DNA of 64,000 nucleotides from Pyricularia pennisetigena (GCF_004337985.1 NW_021940920.1:1906549-1970548); one strand, 5' to 3'; counted from the stretch's first letter, positions 35,899 to 45,833 are shown. Numbers and translations: made by a program. The notes: generated from the sequence alone by a model not told the origin.

Positions 35899-36303
35899 CT
35901 TGGCAGCTCTCTGCCTGAAGTTGGAGTTCAAATGGTGTAAAACAGATATTTGTATGGTGGAACGCGAACGAGGACGAAGAGGGTCGGCATAACAATTGAT
36001 GATGGGCATCGAAGCTAGTAGAAGAGGCTTTTATGCAATATGAAGGCTAAAAATAGCACACGTTCTGTTTTTCGCGGCATGACCGACGGGGATTATTCAT
36101 GCCAACCAGTTCTTATCATCTAGTCTACTCCGGGAAATCAAGAAAGTTACGTGGGTTCGAGCTCCAAAGGCTTTCTTCTGCTTCACGCTTTCGGCAGATA
36201 TCGTGAAGCAGTACTCGAAGACGTTAAAAGATAATTAGTCGCACGAATGAGATGAGAGTCTATTATTTCTTGGTATGGTTTATGGCTATTGACGCCCACG
36301 AAT
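35899..36303. promoter_or_regulatory. upstream region of small secreted protein 1
   Basis: This region contains a TATA-like element (CATAAAAG on the minus strand near 36028-36035). The surrounding ATTGCATAAAAGCCTCTTC resembles the corresponding region of the paralogue, suggesting the promoter was duplicated with the gene. Confidence 0.45.
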
Positions 36304-36489
36304 CGTACACGTACAGTCTGAATGAGTGGTAGGAGAGCCATGTATTCAGGTAGGGTGCGCTATCTAGGCTAACGAGCGCGGCAGCGCCTCTATGGTGTCC
36401 ACAGCGCTGACTAAGCTCCTGGTCATGTGATGCCAAGATCACTCTACTGCAACAGCTATCAATTCCTCTTTTTGTTGCAGCCCACTATA
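36304..36489 (-). repeat. left arm of a diverged inverted repeat of about 185 bp
   Basis: Read on the minus strand, this arm matches the plus strand at 40008-40187 over nearly its whole length. Long identical blocks include GATCTTGGCATCACATGAC, CTTAGTCAGCGCTGTG and CTCGTTAGCCTAGATAGCGC, with scattered substitutions and small indels. It lies directly beyond the stop codon of small secreted protein 2, so it is the 3' flank of that gene. Confidence 0.85.
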
Positions 36490-36518
36490 GCGACACCTGG
36501 AAGGTCCAAGTGCCCAAA

Positions 36519-36866
36519 TTAACAGCGGGCCAGCTCTCCCACAATATACCACCCCCTGGGCAAATTGGCTTGAATGTTTATGCAGTTGGTTTGAAGCGGC
36601 ACCGTAACAGAGTAGCCGCCAACCGACTGCGTCTCGCCAAAAGGAATACATTGGCAACCCTTCAGGGGACCAAAATTATTGCTTTCACTTGGTTTACCCA
36701 GAAGTGACTTTGGCTTGGGCCCATGGACCCTCACAACACAGCCATCCACCCCACCGTTAGTTAACGTATCCGATTCACTCGCTGCCACACCGTAGGCTGG
36801 CGTGGCAGTGACAGCCGGCAGGAGTGCCATGGTGGCGATGGCAAAAACAGAATGTCCAAAGCGCAT
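36519..36866 (-). CDS. small secreted cysteine-containing protein 2, paralogue of protein 1, MAX-effector-like candidate
   Basis: A 115-residue frame starts at the ATG at 36866 and ends at TAA 36521-36519. A signal peptide (SVFAIATMALLPAVTATPA) precedes a mature part of about 90 residues. Shared with the neighbour, in the same order: GGVD, GCVVRV (compare GCLVKL), CIP, a Cys about 20 residues later, and LPRGWYIVGE close to the C-terminus, with a terminal Cys. Expected in this fold family are six short beta strands tied by a disulfide; the C-terminal Pro-x-Gly-Trp strand is the most telling resemblance. There is a TATATAAGG box about 160 bp upstream. The gene is preceded by AT-rich DNA and followed by one arm of an inverted repeat. 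Host target unknown. Confidence 0.72.
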   Translation of the reverse strand: MRFGHSVFAIATMALLPAVTATPAYGVAASESDTLTNGGVDGCVVRVHGPKPKSLLGKPSESNNFGPLKGCQCIPFGETQSVGGYSVTVPLQTNCINIQANLPRGWYIVGELARC

Positions 36867-37706
36867 GTTTGCTGCTGTTATCAAGGCTGGAAGATCAATG
36901 TGAGGAAGCTTGTAGTCAAGGCAGGTGCTGCAAGATGTGAGAGAAGGAAGTGGGAATATGGAAAAGAACAGGAGAGGCTATATCAGACTGAATTATTACC
37001 AAACATTTCGCCACTTAGAGAAGAAGCCTTATATACAATGACGCCGGATAAGAATTAATTCGGCTGCATATCGCCAGTCTAAAAATAACTTGTCATTCCT
37101 ACTCTACTTGCCTGTTTTAGACTTTTAGTATTCCGCACCCATGTCAGCTATCTGTTTCCAGCCGGCAATTTCCACAATATGAACTTCACTAATTAAGAGG
37201 GTCTAAACGAAATTTATATGAAAATGCCCTTAGTTTGCATTCCAGGAAGAGCCACCCAGCAGAGTCATTTGCAGCGAGTCCAGCAGGGGCCACAGCCTCA
37301 GAAGCGTCCAAAAAACCTTCCATGGCGAACGAGAAATAAGATAAGAAACTTAGTGAACGAACTTTTGGTCAAAAGTCGAGCGTGTATCGATCAGAGACTA
37401 GATCAGAGGCTGGCAATGGCGGAGTGCTGGAACAGGTAAAGTGATGGGGAGGTGATATCTGAAGATTCGGATTGTTGAATATCAAATAGAGACAGAGAGG
37501 GCCCAGCGGGCAAACAGCCAAATCTAGGCACAATGATAAGTCACACGAAAGAGGGCAAGGTCAGACGGAAACTCTGGAGGAAGTGAGTTGCGTTTCTACT
37601 GGCCTACGACGTTTCGTTGTTTGGGTGGTGGACTTGATTCACTTGAAACAGAGTCGTAATTATTTGTGCCTAAAACAAACACAACTGTACAGGAACACGG
37701 TCGGAA
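36867..37706. promoter_or_regulatory. upstream region of small secreted protein 2
   Basis: TATATAAGG on the minus strand at about 37025-37034 is the probable TATA box. The flanking TTGTATATAAGGCTTCTTCT resembles the paralogue promoter. Beyond 37,200 I see no gene. Confidence 0.45.
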
Positions 37707-38078
37707 ATGGGGCGGCATCAAATCCCAAATTGTTGGAAAAGGACGTTTGATTATAACACACAAGCTGTGGGGATTTCTTGGCCTGCCCAAAGCGCAAACT
37801 TCGAAAGCGTGATAGGGCTCTTTTTTGAAAGAATAAAAGAACCAGATTTCAAGCTACCGAAGATTGTCGAACTCATCTTCGACGGCTGCCTGGATAAATG
37901 TCCACCACCAAAGGTTAGGCCTCTGGACCTGTCTTTAAAAATCACCATTCCACCCCGCCAACAGCCCCTGGCAGGTATAGCCAAGTTGAACCAGGAGTCG
38001 GATAAATGGTCTATTAAGCACGGACTTGAGCGAGTTTTTCCAAGCGCGACGTTTCCTCAAATTTCCTTAATACACTGA
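37707..38078 (+). CDS. hypothetical ORF, 123 residues
   Basis: The frame runs from ATG 37707 to a TGA at 38076-38078. It has no signal peptide and no motif I recognise. Composition is protein-like, with alternating hydrophobic and charged segments (ERIKEPDFKLPKIVELIFDGC), and there is no competing long frame. It could be a gene, an exon of one, or a fragment of an old element. Confidence 0.3.
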   Translation: MGRHQIPNCWKRTFDYNTQAVGISWPAQSANFESVIGLFFERIKEPDFKLPKIVELIFDGCLDKCPPPKVRPLDLSLKITIPPRQQPLAGIAKLNQESDKWSIKHGLERVFPSATFPQISLIH

Positions 38079-38681
38079 TGAGGTTTTCCAATATATCCTG
38101 GGCCGTAATAGTATTAGTAGCGTATAATCCCTAAAGGTTAAGTTTCGCAAAAGCCGTAGGTTAGCGTAACGTCAACGCTTTAGGGTCCCCGCCTATAAAA
38201 GGCGCACTTATAATCCACGAGAGTTGCAGGTCACTTTAAATCCTTAAGTTTGGGGGCGAGTGTCGTTAGGAGGGATGTAATCCCATCTGGTCTCCCTGGT
38301 ACCGGGCCAACCCTGTAATCGTAATATTAACGACTTAAGAGTCGGGGATAAACAAACCGTTTTGCATTTAAAATGGTCCTTCAACTACTTTAACTCCTAT
38401 TCTATTTTTTAACCGTGCCACTTTTAATCTCTTCTAGTTATGCGCTCTGTCCAACTTGACGGAAAATCTTACCAAGAAATTACACAATGAAGATGGTCGC
38501 TACATGGGTAAGTGCTGGGTAGTCGGGGTTGAGCTCGTCAGTCTAGCCTATTAAATAGGCATTGTTGTCCCTCTCTCATTGACTGCTACACTCAGGCCAT
38601 CATCTTACATTACAAGCTTACATTCATCTACAATTTCCCCATTTATCAGTACCTTCCTACTCCGTCCTTCGAACCTCTCAC
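38079..38681. other. AT-rich stretch resembling an eroded repeat
   Basis: The sequence is A/T-rich with many TpA steps (for example 38095-38180 and 38300-38420), unlike the surrounding single-copy DNA. A TATAAAAGGCGC box at about 38193 would suit an old LTR, but no paired copy is visible. The last 150 bases should carry the promoter of the following peptide gene. Confidence 0.3.
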
Positions 38682-38915
38682 ATGCGTTTTTCAGTGCAGC
38701 TTTTTTTGATTTTTGGCCTGTCTGGCGCGGCATGCACTATTCTCGACCAGGCTGGCAAACTCCGAGCTAGTCCTCAACGTCGCCAACCTATCGTTCCATG
38801 CCCACATATCCTCGGACAGAATCGGGATCCATGCAGAAACAGGGGCGAAGGGTGCACTCAAGACAGCCAGTGTTGTAGTGGGGACTGCGAAAAACAGCTT
38901 TACATATGCAATTAA
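38682..38915 (+). CDS. small secreted six-cysteine peptide with inhibitor cystine-knot (knottin) spacing
   Basis: A 77-residue frame runs from ATG 38682 to TAA 38913-38915. The N-terminus MRFSVQLFLIFGLSGAAC is a typical signal peptide; a short pro-region with KLRASPQRRQP follows. The last 26 residues hold six cysteines spaced C-x6-C-x5-CC-x3-C-x6-C, the classic knottin order, ending LYICN. An extra Cys (VPCPH) lies before the knot. Knottins occur in fungi, plants and animals with many roles, so no function is assigned. It lies in the small-secreted-protein locus and in a different orientation from the other two genes. No intron is needed. Confidence 0.65.
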   Translation: MRFSVQLFLIFGLSGAACTILDQAGKLRASPQRRQPIVPCPHILGQNRDPCRNRGEGCTQDSQCCSGDCEKQLYICN

Positions 38916-39599
38916 TATTATTCGAATGAATGGATTAAAATATGGGGAAACAAATTGCAATTCTTTGTGGAATACAAGGGCGATATCGGATGGGAAATAC
39001 TGGTTGTACCGCGGTGTTATACCCAACGAAAAGGGATTACGGAAATATTCATGGTGAATGGTTTCTGGTTAAAAGGGATAAAAGGACACAGGCTTCAAAG
39101 AGATTGTAACTTGTACAATTACGTCACACTACAGCTCCTGGCTTCCGAGATCGTCTACCCGCCCTCCATGCACTATGATATGGTTCCCTCTGGCGAGCAA
39201 TCAGAGTCGCTGCTACAGTGCATATAGTATTGCCACAGCCACAGTCTTGGCCCCCATGCGCAGGAAAAAGCTGAGTCGATTGTTCTCCAACCGTGTGGCG
39301 GCAGACGACCATACCTTGTTTCTGACAAAGGAGGCTTGTGACTTGGACTTTCTCTAAGGATGTGGGTTCACCGAAAGAGTATTCGCCAGACGAACTGAAG
39401 TGCGTATTTCTGTTGTATTTATACGTATTTGCTTAGCTAGGACAGAAAGGTATAGAAATTCCAAATTTGTTTCGGTGGACGATACAACACAATCTTTAAT
39501 TAAGCTGACGCGTGCAAAGAACTATACCCTAAATAGATCCTAAATCAAGAACCCTATATTACGGCCAAACGAATTTTGTCACGAGTTACTTTTAAACTT
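38916..39599. other. no gene supported
   Basis: Several short overlapping frames on both strands; none has a signal peptide plus conserved motif. On position it may include the decayed 5' part of the relic that follows. Confidence 0.4.
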
Positions 39600-40007
39600 A
39601 AGCACACCTTGTAATTGGGAGCCGAAGAGGTACTTGCAAACGCAGGTACTACACAATCTTATTCTGTCACATCGTCGGGACAGACTGTGATAAGTGTACC
39701 TCCGTTAACCGGTAAACCGATTCTTATTCTGTCACATCGTCGGGACAGACTGTGATAAGTGTACCTCCGTTAACCGGTAAACCGATAGGTAAACAATTCG
39801 AACACAATGTGCGCCGCTGAAGGCGGGCCAAGGTTATGTACCGGCAGTTTCGGACAGTGTGAGGGACGATCCGCACTGTGTGTCCAATTTGTTGTGCGGA
39901 TCTGAGCCAATTGCCAAGGCGGAAAAACTTATGTTGCATTTGCATTAAAAAACACAGCCAAAAGACGAAAGCTCCCGTCAATGACTAAGGTCAGTGACTT
40001 CGGTAAA
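39600..40007 (+). pseudogene. probable relic of a third small-secreted-protein paralogue
   Basis: This stretch lies in front of the right inverted-repeat arm exactly as the coding region of small secreted protein 2 lies in front of the left arm. Frames with stops show a weak match to the C-terminal half of that protein. A Val-Pro with Tyr in place of Cys aligns with CIP, a Cys follows about 20 residues later, and SQLPRR stands where the paralogue has ANLPRG. It contains the 65-bp tandem duplication and frameshifts. Position is the strongest argument; the sequence match alone would not suffice. Confidence 0.35.
39657..39786. repeat. perfect 65-bp tandem duplication (two copies)
   Basis: Bases 39657-39721 and 39722-39786 are identical (starting TCTTATTCTGTCACATCGTC and ending GGTAAACCGAT). 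The unit contains CGGTTAACCGG-like inverted motifs (GTTAACCGGTAAACCG). No target-site duplication is evident. Confidence 0.95.
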
Positions 40008-40187
40008 TATAGCCTGCAACAGAATATGTTGCAGTAGATAGATCTTGGCATCACATGACTAGAAGAGCTTAGTCAGCGCTGTGCACACTATAAAAGCACT
40101 GCCACCCTCGTTAGCCTAGATAGCGCACCCTACCTGAATACATGGCTCTCCTACGGTCCTACCACTCATGTAGACTGCACGTGTACG
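40008..40187 (+). repeat. right arm of the diverged inverted repeat
   Basis: Matches the reverse complement of 36304-36489. The two arms bracket about 3.5 kb containing small secreted protein 2, an unassigned ORF, the knottin-like gene and the third-copy relic. Divergence is substantial but blocks of 15-25 identical bases remain. Confidence 0.85.
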
Positions 40188-40389
40188 TTGGTGTGCGTCA
40201 GAAGACGTATGCCAAACTCTCGATCCTAAAATACCATTTATGCGAAGCACATTGACAACGCCAATAATGGTAGTCTTCATGGACTGGACTGTCCTTTATT
40301 CTCCTCAGTTGCCTTCATTATGTATTGGCCGACCCTCGCCTTAACCCCCATTGCTGCTTTGATCCCCGCGCCCACGTCCTTGTGTGTGT

Positions 40390-40960
40390 CAAGCCCAAGA
40401 TGCCTGCACCAGGCTCTCCAGCGTCCTCATGTCGATATACAAGTTTCTAACCTTTGAGCTCTCGGCGCCACGCATGTTGCAGTACTCGTTACCGAGGTGG
40501 TCGTCTTTGACGTCGTCGAAGCGGTGGCCTCGGAACAGCTGGTCTTGGTCGGGCAGCTCCAGTACGATCTGTAGCAGCGCAATCGGCCTCCGGCCACGGT
40601 TTCAACTATTTGCCGCTGAAACGCCTCAATCTCTGGTCGAGTTTGCACGATTATGTCGAGATGGGAGCGGTTCAGCTTGCCGTCAACTTTGAACGTGTTG
40701 TATAACTCGACGTTATCACGGAGGTCGGGGAAAAGTTCGCTCGGTTCTTGAGCCGGTGGCCGTGGTATCTGCCGCTGGCAGCTTTAATCGCTTCCTTATT
40801 CTTTATTTTCGTTAATGTTGAGCTTGCAGAGCCCCTGTACGATGCCGAACAATCTATCCACATACCTGCTCGATCTCGTGGTTAATGACGTAGAGGTTGA
40901 TCTGGCGGACGGCATCTTGCGGTGAACCGCCACACCCTCTTCCCCTTGGGTGCGTCGAGC
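40390..40960 (-). pseudogene. relic of an isopenicillin N synthase-like 2OG/Fe(II) oxygenase gene
   Basis: Minus-strand frames, which must be switched, show pieces typical of fungal oxygenases of this superfamily in the right order: RDLYQLDAP-like sequence near 40975-40950, RPEIEAFQRQIVETV near 40655-40600, IVLELPDQDQLFRGHRFDD near 40580-40515, and DHLGNEYCNMRGAESSKV after it. Stops and frameshifts interrupt it, and the downstream HxD and RxS iron and cosubstrate motifs are not visible. Such enzymes are frequent members of secondary metabolite clusters. Confidence 0.45.
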
Positions 40961-41343
40961 TGATACAGGTCGAGAGAGATGGTTTCGATTCAGTTCACTT
41001 GTTCACGGATAAAAACCTGCAGTATCGGTCAATCAGTCAGTATCCTGCATAAATTTGCCAACCTCAACTTTCCAGCGGTTCCAACTCACGACTGTCATTT
41101 TCAAGATTTCCGACTTGGGTGCTTGCACCACTGATTAAGCTTACCAGTTCTCGCCAGTTATGGTCGCGAAAAGAAGGGCGTTGTGCTCCCCGCCATCACC
41201 CTCAGGCTGCCAAATCGAATCTGAGACCTGTCGGCGCCTAAGGCGAAATTTTAAGCCCAAGCTTGTTTGTCTTTCGTCTTTTCTCAATGGAGTAGTCTTT
41301 ATAACTTCAACTTTTATCCTCAGGGCTCAGGCAGGCAGGAAAT

Positions 41344-41982
41344 ATGCCTAGAACACCGGAACATAAGGTAACCCGTCTCTATTATTCAAGGCCCGCCCCA
41401 TCATCCAACACCCTCTTTTGTCTACACCGCGGTGGCATGTCGGCTAACATCTTCCCCATGCAGCTCGCCGACCTCCGCCTGCAACTCAAAGACGAGTTTG
41501 TGTTTATTTCCATTGACGACCCATACTTCGATCTCGCCCTAAGTGCATTCTCCACTTCGCCCCGGCAATGCCCTTCCAAGTTCCACCTGGGTTGGCGTAT
41601 CGAGCGCAACCTGATAACATATGCTGGAATGAATCAACGGTTACGTTTGCGTGTTGGCTGAGAAGCGAGAGGGGTCGCGGAGCAAGGGAGAAACTGGCCT
41701 ACCGTCAGAATCTTCAGCCTCCTGATCTTCTCCGAGGGTACCCTGGCGGCCACCATGCTGCCCTATCGACATCAGCTCGGTCGGCTACTGTGGCCGCCCC
41801 GATTGTGGTTCGCCCTACTCATATGCTGTTTCTTTGCACACCCGGCGGCCGATTATATGATGTCTGACGACGAGGCAACCACGCCAAGTCACGAAAGGCC
41901 GACGCGTATACAGGTCCCAAACTTCATATGCACGGGCGGCAAGAGCTCTCTCTGGTTAGGGCACGGAGCGGTAGCAGCCTGA
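41344..41982 (+). pseudogene. relic of an FSH1-family serine hydrolase gene
   Basis: The first frame gives NTLFCLHRGGMSANIFPMQ followed by LRLQLKDEFVFISIDDPYF, the usual FSH1 opening (oxyanion-hole strand, then the second strand). After frameshifts, IFSEGTLAATMLPYRHQ (about 41728-41778) is the nucleophile elbow with Ser in SEG. FALLICCFFAHPAADYM and RIQVPNFICTGG then follow in order. Residues between the first and second parts do not read in any one frame, so the gene is broken. FSH1 hydrolases often accompany polyketide or nonribosomal peptide clusters. Confidence 0.5.
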
Positions 41983-44348
41983 TGCCGTCACGGTCATACG
42001 ATTCAGAGGAGGTCACCAGGTTCCGACGAGGGCTGAAGATTGTGCAATGACCTACCACCACCACCGCCACCGCCCTGCAAAAGCTGTTACCGAAGCTATA
42101 TTGTACTTCCCTCGTCTTTTGATCAATCCACCTAACTCAAACGTTGTAGACCGGCCAGATGGATGAATACCGTATGTGGGCGCCTGTATGGGAACACGAA
42201 GATCCGGGTAGAGCTGGGCCAGTTTCGGAGAAATCGTATGGTACTCTTATTCCTGCCGCTCGTTCAACAGTATCAGCTCGCATATCCGGACCAAGCAGTG
42301 GGTATAAACAATGACAAACAACTCGTGTCTGGCGAGGCCCCCGGTCCTGTCGGTGTGACCTTTCCGAAGAAGGACTTGGCAATGGCATCTACTCCATGCG
42401 CATCTCCCACAGGATTCCAGTTCTTACCGTGACGTCAGCATTTGCATATCTTCTAGCCCGTTCTTGTTTGCTGGTAATGCGAATTAACTCAACCTAAGCT
42501 TCAACTACTGCCGCGTGCGTCTCGCTGGACAGAGCCTCATGTGTTTGGTAATTGTAGATTGTTATGGCCGGAGATCGCCCGTATTAGAGTAGAGGCTGTG
42601 CGGATCCACTCGCCCTTGGCTCTCTGCCATGTGTGTATCGACATGTCGTTTCGTACCCCACCATGCTGTGAATGCATTATAAGCAGTCGCAAGGGATAGG
42701 CGCCTGCCTAGACAAGCGTCTACAGCGTTTGCGATGACGCTGTGAACCCCTCCCTGCTTCCGCCATGACATTGATATTGCGGCGTCATTTCGGTCAACGT
42801 AACAAAGCCTGAGCCGGCAAAAGCAACACGAATACAGAATGGTACCTGTTCGTACCAGCAACCAGCTGAAGTACCGTTGATGGATGGACGCAGGACGCCC
42901 AAGTCATTAAATATTAGTTGCAGGAGCAGCTGGTTCGTGACGAAGTGAAGCTTTACAACGGGCTTTGCAGTGAAGTTGGATTTTAGTGGCACACGACCGA
43001 GCAAAAAAACTCGACTTGGTCAAGTCTGTATTTGTCGATACTCTAGGTACTATATAATTATGACCATGAAACCCCCCGACTATCCGCCGGATATTGAGAT
43101 ACCAATTTGCAAATGCACCCGGCGCTGCCACATCGCTTCTAATCATGCAACGCAAAAATATATTTTTTGCGGCCGGCCAAACTAAAACAGGGGACAAGTA
43201 ACGCACACCAACGTAGGAAAGCCATATATGTTGATGCTGGTTGCAAAATCAAGTTTGTGGACCCAAAGCTCGAAACTTTCGAGTTGGGAGAGGGTAGAAG
43301 ATCATACATTCGATGCGAGGAATGGAAAGGCAAATAGCCTCCTAATGCAAATGACCAGGGAAGGGAAATAGGTCAAAATTGCCGTCTGTCCATACCGAGT
43401 TCGTCACAAAAGTGGCTGCTCAGCAGGATTTACTGGTATCTGGTTACTTACCGATCATATACCAGATCCGTCTCGAGATCGGCAATGAACAGATTGCGCT
43501 TGTGCAGCCCAATCAGCTTTGTTCTTCTACTGTCATCATCCCTGTGCTCGATCCACAGCGGACATGTCGGCGTCGCGCACTCGGTCGAGCGCAGCCTTGT
43601 GGGGCCGAGATGGTCACCTGTTGTATCGTAAGTGGATCTGCTGGAAAACTTTGAACATCCACAGCCAACCTCTGTCGATGCACAGATTAGACAAACCAAA
43701 GCCTGCTCGAGATTCGGCCCCTGCAGCGGTAAAAGGGCAGTTTCTCTACGGTTCCAGGGAATCAACTCATTAGACAGACTTCGGGGAGCTGTCGAGACAA
43801 AAAGCTTGGATTGCTCTGGTTGGCCCCACCCCCAAGCGGCCTGTGCAGAGGCCCTGACATCGACTCCAAGGGGACCTCTTGGACCTGCATATCGCCCAGG
43901 TCGGCTATTGCAGAAGTGCCTGCCGAGCAGACCGGTCGGTCGGGCCGGTCCGCTTTTGCGATTGCCCAACGCTCCAGTCCGCTCGAGTCCGGGCCATCCG
44001 TGCCGGACCACGTTGGTCCGCGGCAACTTGAGCGTGTTGGAACGCCCGGGGACCGGCCGCAATACCCACACGCGGCCGGATTTGTGGTTCATGAGGACGC
44101 CATAGGGACTTGGCCGTGTCATAGAACACAGAAATCGCAACTCATCCATCCCGCCCCGGTTAAAGTATCAACAAGAAGGCAAGTAGCTGACCTGTTACGC
44201 AACCTTTAACCTCCCCCATCTTCTTCCCAGCGGGACATGATCTGAGAGCTCGACTAACTTCATCCATGTCTTGCAGCATAAGGCTTTATCGAGCCTGGTT
44301 AAGTCGTGTTTCATGCTTACAGAGTCTGGAAGGCATACCGCCAGCAAC
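41983..44348. other. region with overlapping open frames but no recognised gene
   Basis: Between 43,448 and 44,209 the sequence is richer in G and C, and long frames occur on both strands (233 codons minus, 157 plus). None has a known motif and the frames overlap fully, so I call no gene. A minus-strand ATG at 43225 starts a hydrophobic, signal-like segment (MAFLRWCALLVPCFSLA) that hits a stop after 28 codons. Confidence 0.4.
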
Positions 44349-45833
44349 ATGTGGCTTCTCAAGAGCCTAACCGTTGTCCAAAGCCTGATTGGCTTGGGAA
44401 TGGCTCTCGCCATGGCCCAGACAGGATCGGAAACGCAGACTTACAACCCCGCCACCGACCTCAAGCTCCCCTACAGCCTAGACACAGTCTCAGCCATGGT
44501 TAGCGTCGTCATGAAAAAGCCATCCATCGTGCTGGAGAACTTGCCCTCGCTCAGCGACGTCAAGTGTGCCGACGGCAACGTCATTTTGTCATTCACAAAT
44601 GCCGAAGCTGTCAAAGCTGTCCGGGATGCTTGGCCCAGCTCCGGCGACTTGATTCTCGTTATGGATGAGGCTCCGGGCACCTGCAGCGGCGATAGAGAGC
44701 GCGGCTTTTTCCTGGTCAGCGAACTTGTCCACGACGAAGAGACATTTACCATCACGGCGACTGCCGAAAAACGTGACCCCAAGGACGAGATGGACGACGT
44801 CGTTGTTCATTTTACCCGCACGACCGAGGCTACTGCTGAGGAGAGAGCTGATCTCGTGGCCAGAAGCGGAAAAAAGACACTACGTTTAGGCCCCAAGACC
44901 TTCAAGGTGGACATGTCAAACAAGACACTCATCAACACCAAGCCCCTATATATACGTACGGACCGCGCCACTTTTACCAGTACCGTGCAAATTGAAGGCC
45001 ACGTGCACTTTAGTTTTGCGAAGATGAAGTTGAAGGAGTTTAACATCCAACTGGAGCTCGATTACGACCTCGACTTGAACGTAACCGCGCGCGTTAACAG
45101 CCGTATAGGGTTCGACCCCCTCACCTTCAGCCCCCTCGTGGTCGGTATTCCGGGCGTCTACATCCCGGGCATGCTTTATATCGGCCCCCGAGCCGCCATA
45201 TCTTTCGGCGTCGAAGCGGCAGCCGAAGGTCCTGCCAACATCACAGCCGGATACCGCTCCACTATAAAGGGCGCCACGGCGCGTTTGGACCTGCTGAACA
45301 AAAATGGCACCAAGGCCGAGGGCTGGACACCTAACAAGACCGCGTCCGTAGACGTGTCGACGCGGATGCAACTGCAGCTCAACCCGTTTGCGGACCTGAC
45401 CGTGGAGTTTGCCATTAGGATGTTCGGGGGTATAGTTGACCTGGGCACCGGACTCACCGCGCGCTCGACGCTGGTCAATGCCTACGTGATCGGATCCAAC
45501 TTTACGCACAACGGGACGGGCATTGAGCTGACCGGACCCAAGTGCCCCGACTCGGCGGTGATGGGCTCCTGCTGTTTGAACTCGGCGTGGTACGAGCGCA
45601 GGTTCTGGTTCGAGATCAGGGCCTTCGTGACGTCCTTTTATCGCATCCCGCTGTTCAAGGTCGTCGACCCCATCGACAAGACAGAGTGCTGGCCTTTGGA
45701 GCAGCCGGAAAATGGGTGGGCGGTGTTGGCTAATGCGTCGAGGGTCGGGAATTGGACGGGCTCGCTGCAGAAGCCAAAATGTAAGAAGAGGATGTCCAAT
45801 ATTCTTGAAGCCACACATCTTTATACGATCTAG
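44349..45833 (+). CDS. secreted protein with DUF7029-like N-terminal region
   Basis: Start chosen at ATG 44349, which gives a signal peptide (LTVVQSLIGLGMALAMAQ); the frame stays open upstream without a better start, with one earlier ATG at 44313. The product is 494 residues. Residues about 45-170 (PSIVLENLPSLSDVKCADG, GDLILVMDEAPGTCSGDRERGFFLVSEL) resemble the N-terminal domain found in large fungal extracellular proteins, which I believe is DUF7029. The following 250 residues are beta-rich, with several NxT/S sites and GPRAAISFGVEAAAEGPANI, as in the DUF7223 partner domain. Cysteines cluster near the C-terminus (KCPDS, GSCC, ECWPL). No transmembrane segment or GPI signal is visible, so it is probably secreted. 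Function unknown. Domain names are from memory and need a profile search. Confidence 0.75.
   Translation: MWLLKSLTVVQSLIGLGMALAMAQTGSETQTYNPATDLKLPYSLDTVSAMVSVVMKKPSIVLENLPSLSDVKCADGNVILSFTNAEAVKAVRDAWPSSGDLILVMDEAPGTCSGDRERGFFLVSELVHDEETFTITATAEKRDPKDEMDDVVVHFTRTTEATAEERADLVARSGKKTLRLGPKTFKVDMSNKTLINTKPLYIRTDRATFTSTVQIEGHVHFSFAKMKLKEFNIQLELDYDLDLNVTARVNSRIGFDPLTFSPLVVGIPGVYIPGMLYIGPRAAISFGVEAAAEGPANITAGYRSTIKGATARLDLLNKNGTKAEGWTPNKTASVDVSTRMQLQLNPFADLTVEFAIRMFGGIVDLGTGLTARSTLVNAYVIGSNFTHNGTGIELTGPKCPDSAVMGSCCLNSAWYERRFWFEIRAFVTSFYRIPLFKVVDPIDKTECWPLEQPENGWAVLANASRVGNWTGSLQKPKCKKRMSNILEATHLYTI

Noticed and set aside
36140..36180. GGTTCGAGCTCC as a possible tRNA B box
   Set aside because: Spacing is off by one from the B-box consensus and no A box or cloverleaf is visible.
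38955..39360. Short frames on both strands after the knottin-like gene
   Set aside because: No signal peptide, overlapping on opposite strands, no similarity to the nearby secreted proteins that I can see.
43139..43225. Signal-peptide-like start MAFLRWCALLVPCFSLA on the minus strand
   Set aside because: Stops after 28 codons and no donor site continues the frame; may be a relic but cannot be supported.
43448..44149. 233-codon minus-strand frame and overlapping 157-codon plus-strand frame
   Set aside because: Fully overlapping open frames in GC-richer DNA, no motif, no splice logic; cannot decide that either is real.
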